Assembly: GCA_003553445.1 (NCBI GenBank)
Contig: PWEK01000004.1
Span: forward strand, 1 to 50,314
Source: Elusimicrobiota bacterium
GTDB taxonomy: Bacteria; CG03; SLGR01
Reading direction: 5' to 3'
Length of the DNA stretch: 50,314 nucleotides
Made by a program: the position numbers and the translations under genes. Of the stretch, positions 8,251 through 15,864 are shown piece after piece. The first letter of the stretch is position 1, and each line of letters opens with the position of its first letter. The notes under the pieces were generated by a model. It worked only from the letters and a program-made list of their open reading frames with translations, searched no databases and was not told the origin of the DNA.

Positions 8251-8820
8251 TTGCGAAAAGAAAAGAAAAAGAGAACAGCAGGAAAAGCGGTAATTGCGAC
8301 AGTGGCTTCCATGAGTCTGTTATTATCCATAGCTGCGGCTTTAGAGGTATATAATCTAAATTTCTTAAAATCAACAAGTTTTTTCCCGGGGGATGAGATA
8401 ATTTCATCCGAAAAATCAAATGTTGTCAGTTTATCACAGAATGCTGCCGGGAGTCTTGAAGATTCATCCGGTATGAGCATGTCATTTGGTTTTGCAACTC
8501 AGTTGGATCACGATGTTGAAATGCCGGTTGAAACTGTTGATGACATTATGGTTTATCCCAATCCGGTTAAGCCTGGTTCCGGCGGCGAGTTCGATTCGAA
8601 TTATCTTAACATAGCCGGGCTTAAGGGTGGAGAGGAGATATCCATATACAATATTACCGGAGAACGGGTTATACAATTGGAAAATGACTCAAACTCTGAG
8701 GAGGTTCAATGGAACCTGAAAAATGAGTCGGGGAAAAATGTGGCAAGCGGTGTATACATATACATTATTATAGATGAAGAAAAGGATAGTACCTCGGGTA
8801 GGGTAGGGTTAGTCAGATGA
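8251..8820 (+). CDS. Secreted protein with FlgD-Ig / T9SS-type C-terminal domain (block 2)
   Basis: Paralogue of the protein at 5334, with the same plan in 189 residues. It has a basic N-terminus and hydrophobic segment (residues 12-32), the FFPGDEI ... SQNAAGSLEDSSG ... FGFATQ segment, and a FlgD-Ig-like C-terminus (VYPNPVKPGSGG, ISIYNITGERV, WNLKNESGKNVASGVYIYII, ending VGLVR). The start is a TTG with an AGAGGT just upstream. The last bases overlap the next gene as ATGA. Conservation is strongest in the C-terminal domain and the FFPGDE/LEDSSG patch, suggesting those parts make the contacts. Function is unassigned. Confidence 0.7.
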   Translation: MRKEKKKRTAGKAVIATVASMSLLLSIAAALEVYNLNFLKSTSFFPGDEIISSEKSNVVSLSQNAAGSLEDSSGMSMSFGFATQLDHDVEMPVETVDDIMVYPNPVKPGSGGEFDSNYLNIAGLKGGEEISIYNITGERVIQLENDSNSEEVQWNLKNESGKNVASGVYIYIIIDEEKDSTSGRVGLVR

Positions 8821-10262
8821 AGGTAAAAATAATAATAACTGTAACTATTATGCTGTGGCCTTGCGCAATGCTTAGGGCGGGTTTCTCTGATGACTATATA
8901 GGAACTACCGGCGGGCAGTTTCTGCAGATTGCCAAAGGAGTAAGGCAGGCCGGGATGGGAGGAGCGTACTGCGCCGTGAGGGGTGATATGAATTCAGTCT
9001 ACTCCAACCCTGCAGGTCTGGAGTCACTGAAAGAAATAGAAATTTCTGCCATGCATTCCGTATGGTTTGAAGAAATCTTTTACAACAATTTTTCCGTGGG
9101 TATGCCTACCGATATCGGAGTTATGGCTTTGTCCGTAAATTATCTTGGGATGTCCGAGATAGCAAAATACAACATTTACCGGCAGAAGCTGGATGAGGGA
9201 TACAGGCCGCATGATATACTTGGATATCTCAGTTATGCCAACAGAATAGATGAAAATATATTCGGGATAAATATATTTATGCTGCAATCGGTAATAGAAG
9301 ATGAATCAGCCTCCTCATTCGGAATAGACCTTGGTTATATTAGTAAAATAAATGAGCAGATAGATGCCGGCATCTCCGTACAGAATATAGGAACGAAAAT
9401 GAAATTTATGAATGAAGCAGACCCGCTACCCCTGAATATTAAGACAGGTATGTCATACAGGCCTATAGACAGTCTGACTGTTGCGGCGGATCTGAATTTT
9501 TCGAGGAGCAGCGAACCGGATTTAAACATAGGGGGAGAATACAAATACGGCATAGATGATTTGGATTTTAAGGCAAGAGCAGGGTACAACACAATGCCGG
9601 TTAGATCAAACGGCGGTCTTTCGGGAATAAGCCTTGGGGGAGGAATAAGATACAGTAGTTTGTTTTTTGATTATGCCTGGGCTCCGTACGGAGACCTAGG
9701 CGGTACGCACAGGTTCTCTTTTTCCTACAGGTTTTCTAAAGAAAAGGAAGATAAAGATGAGAAAGAGGAAACCCCGGCGGAAGATGAAAAAGCGGAACCC
9801 GAAACGCCTGATTTTGAATACATACTTAGCTATGAGGAACCAGAGGAAAAAGAAAAAGATCCTGACAAAAAAGAAGAAGAAAAGTCTTTAGACCTTGAAA
9901 AAGAAGCCCGGGCCTTTGCTTTTGACAGCTACAAAGTCACGGAAGCCCACATGGAAATAATAGAGGAAGTGGCTGAATTGCTTAAAAAATATCCTGATTT
10001 AAAGGTTTCAATAGAGGGGCATACAGACAATATAGGAGACAAAGAATACAACATGGAGCTTTCAAAATTAAGGGCTGGTGCGGTTGCAGAAGAACTGGAA
10101 AAACTTGATATATCCGGAGAGAGAATGGTGATAAAGGGCCATGGGGAAGAAAAACCTGCAGCAGATAACGATACATCAGAAGGAAGGGCATTAAACAGAA
10201 GAGTTGAAATAAGAAGTATAACGGAAAGAGATAAAGAAAAGGAGATAGAAGATGAAAATTAA
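8817..10262 (+). CDS. PorV-like barrel fused to OmpA peptidoglycan-binding domain (block 2)
   Basis: Residues 1-305 repeat the PorV-like protein at 5882 (signal peptide, TGGQFLQIAKGVRQAGMGGAYCA, YSNPAGLE, FFDYAWAPYGDLGGTHRFSFSYRF). Residues 306-355 form an acidic, lysine/glutamate-rich linker. Residues 360-465 form an OmpA-type domain: FAFDSYKVTEAH, IEGHTDNIGDKEYN, LSKLRAGAV, IKGHGEEKPAADN, GRALNRRVEI. The barrel would sit in the outer membrane with the C-terminal domain holding peptidoglycan in the periplasm. The block 1 version lacks this extension and ends at the barrel. The end overlaps the fibre gene by 11 bases. The OmpA part is certain; the transport role of the barrel is not known. 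Confidence 0.85.
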   Translation: MKVKIIITVTIMLWPCAMLRAGFSDDYIGTTGGQFLQIAKGVRQAGMGGAYCAVRGDMNSVYSNPAGLESLKEIEISAMHSVWFEEIFYNNFSVGMPTDIGVMALSVNYLGMSEIAKYNIYRQKLDEGYRPHDILGYLSYANRIDENIFGINIFMLQSVIEDESASSFGIDLGYISKINEQIDAGISVQNIGTKMKFMNEADPLPLNIKTGMSYRPIDSLTVAADLNFSRSSEPDLNIGGEYKYGIDDLDFKARAGYNTMPVRSNGGLSGISLGGGIRYSSLFFDYAWAPYGDLGGTHRFSFSYRFSKEKEDKDEKEETPAEDEKAEPETPDFEYILSYEEPEEKEKDPDKKEEEKSLDLEKEARAFAFDSYKVTEAHMEIIEEVAELLKKYPDLKVSIEGHTDNIGDKEYNMELSKLRAGAVAEELEKLDISGERMVIKGHGEEKPAADNDTSEGRALNRRVEIRSITERDKEKEIEDEN

Positions 10263-12432
10263 TAAGAGGTATTTTATATTTGCAGTTTTGCTGGTTTTTT
10301 GTGTTATGGCGGCCCGGGATATTTTTGCGCAGATGCCCCGGGAAATAAACATACAGGGGCAGCTCTTAGATTCTCAGGGTAACCCCGTGACCGGAAACCG
10401 GAGGGTCAAATTCACATTTTACAATGAAGAAACCGGGGGTGAGGAAATTGCCTCTTATGAAGAAGATGAGCTTGAGTTCAGCGACCGGGGTCTGTACAGA
10501 GCTGAAATAGACATGAGCGGGGTTGAGAACCTTAATCAGGCTTTGTGGCTCGGTGTTGAGATCGGGGACGGCCCTGAGATGGACGGAAGAATAAAACTGC
10601 TTCCTTCAGCTTTAGCTCTTTATGCCGGCACCGCCGGAGAAGTTAATTGGGATAATATAACTGATAAGCCCGAGGATATAATAACAGAAGAATCCGATCC
10701 TGTCTTTACCGCGCACGTGGCATATGATATTGAACAAACGCATATAGATAATTGGGATGAAGCGCATGCCGAAAGAGGTTCACAGATAGCGGGGAGTAAT
10801 CTTGAGTGGTCGGAGGGCAACCTCAATGTGACTGATTTTGATACGGAGGAGACGGATCCTGTTTTTACCGCGCATGTGGCACATGGCATTGAGGAAGCAG
10901 ACATAGATAACTGGGATGAAGCGCATGCCGAAAGAGGTTCACAGATAGCGGGGAGCAATCTGGAATGGTCGGGCGGCAACCTCAATGTGACGGACTTTGA
11001 TACGGAGGAGACAGATCCTATTTTCAACGCGCATGTGGCATCTGACATTGAGCAAGCATATATAGATAACTGGGATGAAGCGTACGCCGAAAGAGGCTCA
11101 CAGATAGCGGGAAGTAATCTGGAATGGTCTGAGGGCTATCTCAATGTAACGGATTTAGATATGACAGAGACAGATCCCACATGGAGCGGGGCAGCTGATA
11201 CTGAAAGTGAAATAAGCAGAACAGGCAGCGTCGGGATTGGAAGTGACAGTCCTTCTGCCAAACTGGATCTTGGATACACAGCGCAGAGGCAAACAGATGA
11301 AACTCCGGGTTTAATTGTAGGCCCAACTGACCTTGAGGGCTCAGAGCAGGAAAGATGGTCCAGGGTGGAGATGCTGCCTTATGTAGGTGAAAATGAGGAA
11401 GACATAGTATCAGCCGCTTTGGTTGCAAGAGATGATTTTTTTGGTATTTATACTTACAAATATGACACGGGAGGCAAGGCGGAGGACTGGAATGTGAATT
11501 TAGCGATTGACTATGACGGAAATATCGGGCTCGGCACCAGAAGGGATGATTCAATCGTATTTATATCTGAAACTGAAAGCAATTTGTTAGGAGAGGATAT
11601 AAAGCCTAGCCTGCTGGTAGGCAGAGCAGATTCCGAGGACGATGTCGCCCGCTTTGAATTATATCAGGGGGAGAAATCTTCCTTATACTACGCCTCAGAG
11701 GATCATTATGGTTTTTATGGCTATGACGGTGAAGATTGGAATGAGGGACTGCAAATGGACTACCAGGGAAATGTCGGGATCGGAACATCGGAGCCCGAAG
11801 AAAAACTGGATGTAGATGGCAATGTGCACATTCGAGGTGATTCAAATAGAATCGGAGATACTTCTTATACAGTTCCTCTTGCAGTAAAGGCCAGGCCCAA
11901 ACTTGACTCAACCATGTCAGGATATGGCTTAAAGGTTGTAAATGGCGAAAGTGATAGTGGTTTTATGCATTTGACAATGGGAGTAGATCCGGAATATGCA
12001 GAGATTTATGTAATGGGAGAATCAGGTTCATATGGGGATTTGCTATTACAACCTCCTCACTCTAATGGAAATGTAGGCATAGGAACACCTCCCAGCTCTT
12101 CTTACAGGCTTGATGTGGATGGAGATATTTATACCTCTGGAGGGTTGACTGAGGGGTCTGATATTGCGCTCAAAGAAAACATAGAAGATTTAGGATACGG
12201 GCTGGATGAGGTTATGAATATACAGGCAAGAGAATTTAACATGAAGGAAAGCGGAGAGAAGGATATTGGATTTATCGCGCAGGAGCTTGAAGATATCATC
12301 CCGGAGCTGGTATCGGGCGAAGAGGGCTCGAAAGGCATTTCATATTCCAAGCTGACCGCAGTGCTGGTAAATGCACTGCAGGAACAGCAGAAAAGAATTG
12401 AAGTTCTGGAATCTCAAATAAACGATAAATAA
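10252..12432 (+). CDS. Long fibre-like surface protein with tandem repeats and S74 chaperone domain (block 2)
   Basis: This 726-residue relative of the fibre at 6854 has a signal peptide (residues 1-26), the INIQGQLLDSQGNPVTG N-terminal domain, and three nearly identical 53-residue units (DNWDEAHAERGSQIAGS core) at about residues 149-307. Several NVGIG/NIGLG fibre repeats follow. The C-terminal S74 domain has Ser636 and Lys641 in SDIALKENI, and then a coiled coil. The S74 domain is nearly identical to the block 1 copy, while the shafts differ greatly in length, as in modular phage fibres. It is translationally coupled to the PorV-OmpA gene. A surface-exposed trimer is inferred; the partner or target is unknown. 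Confidence 0.85.
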   Translation: MKINKRYFIFAVLLVFCVMAARDIFAQMPREINIQGQLLDSQGNPVTGNRRVKFTFYNEETGGEEIASYEEDELEFSDRGLYRAEIDMSGVENLNQALWLGVEIGDGPEMDGRIKLLPSALALYAGTAGEVNWDNITDKPEDIITEESDPVFTAHVAYDIEQTHIDNWDEAHAERGSQIAGSNLEWSEGNLNVTDFDTEETDPVFTAHVAHGIEEADIDNWDEAHAERGSQIAGSNLEWSGGNLNVTDFDTEETDPIFNAHVASDIEQAYIDNWDEAYAERGSQIAGSNLEWSEGYLNVTDLDMTETDPTWSGAADTESEISRTGSVGIGSDSPSAKLDLGYTAQRQTDETPGLIVGPTDLEGSEQERWSRVEMLPYVGENEEDIVSAALVARDDFFGIYTYKYDTGGKAEDWNVNLAIDYDGNIGLGTRRDDSIVFISETESNLLGEDIKPSLLVGRADSEDDVARFELYQGEKSSLYYASEDHYGFYGYDGEDWNEGLQMDYQGNVGIGTSEPEEKLDVDGNVHIRGDSNRIGDTSYTVPLAVKARPKLDSTMSGYGLKVVNGESDSGFMHLTMGVDPEYAEIYVMGESGSYGDLLLQPPHSNGNVGIGTPPSSSYRLDVDGDIYTSGGLTEGSDIALKENIEDLGYGLDEVMNIQAREFNMKESGEKDIGFIAQELEDIIPELVSGEEGSKGISYSKLTAVLVNALQEQQKRIEVLESQINDK
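10696..11172 (+). repeat. Three tandem 159-bp coding repeats in the long fibre gene
   Basis: GATCCT/C marks unit borders at 10696, 10855, 11014 and 11173, exactly 159 bases apart, in frame with the 53-residue protein repeat. The units differ at scattered positions, so they are old enough to have diverged but could still recombine to change fibre length. Confidence 0.85.
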
Positions 12433-12434
12433 AT

Positions 12435-13661
12435 TTATTTGTCTGTAAGAAAGGATGAGGCTGCCGCGTCGGCTGCCATCTTGCGGAGTCTTTTTAATTC
12501 GCTGTTGTAGCCCGGGCGGGAACTGGCGGCAAGAAGAATTACAGCGGTTTTTGTTTCAGGGTCAATAAGTATGGATGTTCCCGTAAATCCGGTATGCCCG
12601 TACGCTTTTTCTCCGAAAATTGATCCTTTATTAGTTGAAAAAGGGGAATCAATATCCCAACCCAGGGCCCTTCCATGAGGGGATAAGCTTTCTGGAATGC
12701 TTGTCATTTTCTTTACGGTCTCTTCATTTAGAACCCTGACGCCGTTTATTTTTCCTTTATTTAGCAGCATTGCAGCAAACACAGCCAGGTCTCCGGCAGT
12801 TGAAAAAAGCCCGGCGTTGCCTGAAACCCCTCCCATTACATCTCTGGCAAGAGGATCATGGACTTTTCCTATATGCCTTTTTCCGGTAAGGTTGCGCCCC
12901 GCAGGGGCAATCCTTTCCTTTTTATCCTGAGAAGGTAAAAAGGATGTGCTTTCCATATTCAGCGGTTCATAAAATTCTTTGCGGGTAAAATCAGCAAGGC
13001 TTTTTTCAGTTACGGATTCGACAATCTGCTGAAGTAAAATGTAGCCGGTGCAGCTGTAGTTAAAGTTCTTTCCCGGTTTCGAGGCAATTGCTGTGTTGTT
13101 TAGGTATTGAATAACTGCCTCTCCGCCTATAGTATTCTCTGCAGGAGATATTTCTGATACCGGAATGTACGGGGGGAGCCCCGAAGTGTGTGTTAAAAGG
13201 TGAATTATTTTAGGTGACTGTTCTTTTTGAGTATATGCGGGAAGGTATTTTGAAATATTATCCGTAAGACAAATTTTCTCCTGCTCTACCAGTTTCATTA
13301 TTGCTGCTGCTGTTGCTAAAGGTTTTGTAAGAGATGCCAGGTCGAATATAGTCTCTGCAGTCATTTGTTCTCTTTCTCCTTCTTTATGGAACCAACCGAA
13401 GGCTTCTTCTCGCACTATTAAATTCTCCCGCAGTATGACAAGCACCGCTCCTGTAAGGCTATGGTTATTTATTGACGTTTCTATGCTGGTTTCTAAGGTC
13501 TGTATATGTTTGCTTAATTCAGTTTTATCTGACAATGCATGGTTTATATAAAGGGGCTGCTCTTTTATTGTTCGTTCTCCACAGGATAACAGAAGAGAAG
13601 CGAATACGGGTATCATAATTGAAATAGACAGTTTTAAGATTTTAAATTTTGTGTTAAGCAT
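12435..13661 (-). CDS. Serine hydrolase of the beta-lactamase/DD-peptidase fold, lipoprotein
   Basis: This 408-residue protein has a lipoprotein signal with the lipobox LLSC (Cys27). The three class C / EstB-like motifs are present: Ser110-Leu-Thr-Lys113 (nucleophile and base), Tyr202-Ser-Cys and His356-Thr-Gly358 in place of KTG. This pattern fits the esterase/D-aminopeptidase-like serine hydrolases rather than a true beta-lactamase; the natural substrate, perhaps a peptidoglycan fragment or ester, cannot be told. A conserved GHTGFTG and the GLPPY turn after LTHTS support the fold. It is convergent with the fibre gene, the stops being two bases apart, and no terminator is evident between them. 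Confidence 0.85.
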   Translation of the reverse strand: MLNTKFKILKLSISIMIPVFASLLLSCGERTIKEQPLYINHALSDKTELSKHIQTLETSIETSINNHSLTGAVLVILRENLIVREEAFGWFHKEGEREQMTAETIFDLASLTKPLATAAAIMKLVEQEKICLTDNISKYLPAYTQKEQSPKIIHLLTHTSGLPPYIPVSEISPAENTIGGEAVIQYLNNTAIASKPGKNFNYSCTGYILLQQIVESVTEKSLADFTRKEFYEPLNMESTSFLPSQDKKERIAPAGRNLTGKRHIGKVHDPLARDVMGGVSGNAGLFSTAGDLAVFAAMLLNKGKINGVRVLNEETVKKMTSIPESLSPHGRALGWDIDSPFSTNKGSIFGEKAYGHTGFTGTSILIDPETKTAVILLAASSRPGYNSELKRLRKMAADAAASSFLTDK

Positions 13662-13750
13662 AATATTTTCCTGAAATTATAGCTTTTGTACTTAAAGAAT
13701 GAAGGATTGTCAAGAGGGGAGTGGCGAATATAAAGTTTTAAAGGGAGCGG

Positions 13751-13778
13751 TTGATTTTTTTTATGACATAGGTATAAT
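13751..13778 (+). promoter_or_regulatory. Promoter of the ArsR-ABC operon
   Basis: TTGATT at 13751-13756 and TATAAT at 13773-13778 are separated by 16 bases, about 40 bases before the ArsR start. Downstream AT-rich half-repeats (ATATAGG, ATATAAG at 13782-13796) could be the ArsR operator, but they are imperfect. Confidence 0.55.
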
Positions 13779-13817
13779 GCAATATAGGAATATAAGAATA
13801 AGGAGAGGTTGTAAATT

Positions 13818-14144
13818 ATGAAAAAAGAACGGATTTTTAAGGTTTTGTCAAATCAAAACAGGTGTAAAATTTTAGAGATGCTGATGGAAAGAAAGTTATG
13901 TGTTTCCAAAATAGTAGATGAGCTGGAGCTTTCTCAGCCTACTGTAACCCAGCACCTGAGACTTCTCAGGGAAAGCGGGCTGATAAAATCGAATAAAATA
14001 GGTTCCTGGGTTCATTACTCGCCGGATGTTTCCGGGCTCCGAAGATGTGCAGGGGAACTTCGTGATTTTGCTGATAGCATTGACAAATCAGTAAAAAAAG
14101 AAAATTGTTGTTCTTCCGGTGATTGTGTAAAGAAAAAAGAATAG
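13818..14144 (+). CDS. ArsR/SmtB-family winged-helix regulator
   Basis: This 108-residue protein has an ArsR fold: FKVLSNQNRCKILEML, then LCVSKIVDELELSQPTVTQHLRLLRESGLI as the DNA-binding helices and a GSWVHYSPD wing. The metal-binding ELCVCDL patch is reduced to KLCVS with one cysteine. The C-terminal tail is cysteine-rich (ENCCSSGDC), which could sense metal or redox. It is followed after 31 bases by an ABC exporter, so it probably represses that pump. An AGGAGAGG lies upstream of the ATG. The ligand cannot be predicted. Confidence 0.85.
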   Translation: MKKERIFKVLSNQNRCKILEMLMERKLCVSKIVDELELSQPTVTQHLRLLRESGLIKSNKIGSWVHYSPDVSGLRRCAGELRDFADSIDKSVKKENCCSSGDCVKKKE

Positions 14145-14175
14145 TAGATATTAAAATGTTTAAGAAAAGATTTCT

Positions 14176-15114
14176 ATGAACAAGGGTATTTCCGCTGAAA
14201 ATCTCAGTAAAACTTTTGGTTCTACTGTTGCGGCCGAAAATATCAGTTTTTCGGTAGAAAAAGGTGAAATCTTCGGCTTCCTCGGGCCCAATGGCGCAGG
14301 AAAGACCACAACAGTCAGAATGCTAACAGGGCTTCTGCGGCCTGATTCCGGTAGAGCTTTTATTGACGGTATCGACATCACGAAAGACCCGATAGGCGCT
14401 AAAATGAAAATGGGGGTTATTCCTGAAACCAGCAATATATATGCTGATCTTACCGCGAAACAGAATCTTATTCTCGCAGGAAGCTTTTATGGAATAGGCA
14501 GGCATGAGCTGAAGGATAGGGCTGAGAGGATGTTGAAACGAATCGGGCTCTATGAACATAGGAATATTGAGGTTAGAGAATTTTCCAAGGGAATGAAACA
14601 GAAAGTCAGCGTGGCCTCCGCGATGCTCAATGATTCATCCGTGTTGTTTTTGGATGAGCCGGCAGCGGGTCTTGATGTATTGAGCCGTCGGTTAATTCGT
14701 GATATGGTTACGGAAGCGAAAGACTCCGGGATAACCGTATTTCTTACATCACATGATATTCAGGAGGCAAGTGTTATTTGCGAAAGGGTGGCTGTTATAA
14801 ACAGAGGGCGAATTGCGGCAGTGGATACTCCGGAAAATTTAAAAAGAATATTTGAAGAAACCAGGTCGGTTGAAGTCTCATTTAGTAAAATAGTTGAGAA
14901 AAGTAGTCTTGAGGTTCTTAGAAACACAGAGAAGGTGAAAAAGCTTGGAGATAAGATGAGAATTTATACTGCGGATCCGGATAGACTTGTGAAAGAACTT
15001 GCTTCTTTTGCCGAAAGAAAGAAGCTTGTCTTTAAATCGCTTCATATTTTAGGGACCAGCCTGGAAGATGCATTTATAAAACTAACTGAAAGCGGGGTGG
15101 ATTATGAAAATTAA
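14176..15114 (+). CDS. ABC exporter ATP-binding protein
   Basis: This 312-residue ATPase has Walker A GPNGAGKT (residues 37-44), signature FSKGMKQK (136-143), Walker B VLFLDE (156-161) followed by PAAGLD, and switch His193. It has a C-terminal extension of about 95 residues typical of ABC-2 export ATPases such as NatA and drug exporters. It works with the permease encoded next, whose start overlaps by 11 bases. The substrate is unknown. The upstream ArsR regulator suggests induction by a toxic compound, metal or stress signal. Confidence 0.92.
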   Translation: MNKGISAENLSKTFGSTVAAENISFSVEKGEIFGFLGPNGAGKTTTVRMLTGLLRPDSGRAFIDGIDITKDPIGAKMKMGVIPETSNIYADLTAKQNLILAGSFYGIGRHELKDRAERMLKRIGLYEHRNIEVREFSKGMKQKVSVASAMLNDSSVLFLDEPAAGLDVLSRRLIRDMVTEAKDSGITVFLTSHDIQEASVICERVAVINRGRIAAVDTPENLKRIFEETRSVEVSFSKIVEKSSLEVLRNTEKVKKLGDKMRIYTADPDRLVKELASFAERKKLVFKSLHILGTSLEDAFIKLTESGVDYEN

Positions 15115-15847
15115 ATATTTTCTCCGGAGTGTTTTTGTTGTTACGGCAAAAAATATTGTGATTTATTATAATAAGCCTCCTGTAATTATATTCGGGATAT
15201 TATTTCCTGTCTTTCTTTTTCTCGCTTTTTATCTGGGTCGTGAGCTTAATTTACATGATTTTTTCCCCGGACTTCTTGCTATGTCTCTATTTTTTACTTC
15301 ATCTTCAGTGGGTCCGTTGATAACGCCGTGGGAGAAGCAGCTTGGAACATACGAGCGACTGCTTTCTTTTCCGGTAACGCTGAAAACGATTATTGTGGGT
15401 GATATTTTTGCCGGGATGCTGTTTGGGCTTGTTATTAGTATTCCTGTCGCTGCGGCAGGAATGACTTTCATTGAATTCTCCCCGAATTATTTTATTGTTT
15501 TTCTTTCTTTGGTTTTTGCTTCTTTCTGTTTTTCATCTCTGGGGGTTCTTCTTGCTTCACCGGCGGTTAAATCGCCTTCTCAGATAATGATGTTTTCAAG
15601 TTTGGTAAGGTTTCCGCTTATTTTTATAAGCGGGATTTTCATCCCGCTTGAAAACCTCTCTGGCATGGGTAGGGTTCTGGCGCATGTTTCTCCAGTTACT
15701 TATCTTGTGGATCTTCTTTTTTTAGGCTTTACAGGGATAAATGAGTTGCCTGTGGCGCTAAGTTTTATAATACTCCTTGCTTTTACAGCTTTTTTCTTTT
15801 ATGCTGCGGCATCCTTTCATCGAAAAAACCATATGAAGGGACTTTAA
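15104..15847 (+). CDS. ABC-2 type permease
   Basis: This 247-residue membrane protein has six predicted hydrophobic segments. The ABC-2 features are the first helix near PPVIIFGILFPVFLFLAFYLG, the WEKQLGTYERLLSFPVT loop, and the late RFPLIFISGIFIPLENLSG motif just before the final helices. It pairs with the ATPase encoded upstream to form an inner-membrane exporter. A weak G/C-rich inverted repeat overlaps its stop, but I would not call it a terminator. Confidence 0.9.
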   Translation: MKIKYFLRSVFVVTAKNIVIYYNKPPVIIFGILFPVFLFLAFYLGRELNLHDFFPGLLAMSLFFTSSSVGPLITPWEKQLGTYERLLSFPVTLKTIIVGDIFAGMLFGLVISIPVAAAGMTFIEFSPNYFIVFLSLVFASFCFSSLGVLLASPAVKSPSQIMMFSSLVRFPLIFISGIFIPLENLSGMGRVLAHVSPVTYLVDLLFLGFTGINELPVALSFIILLAFTAFFFYAAASFHRKNHMKGL

Positions 15848-15864
15848 AATTCCCCCTATGCACC

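Noticed and set aside
10620-11048. Repetitive minus-strand 142-residue frame
   Set aside because: It is antisense to the three 159-bp repeats in the fibre gene and has no start context.
6854-12432. Prophage tail-fibre genes
   Set aside because: The S74 fibres carry signal peptides and lie in operons with PorV-like genes; no capsid, terminase, portal or lysis genes are near.
12435-13661. True class C beta-lactamase
   Set aside because: The third motif is HTG rather than KTG and the protein is a lipoprotein; it fits EstB/D-aminopeptidase-like hydrolases better.
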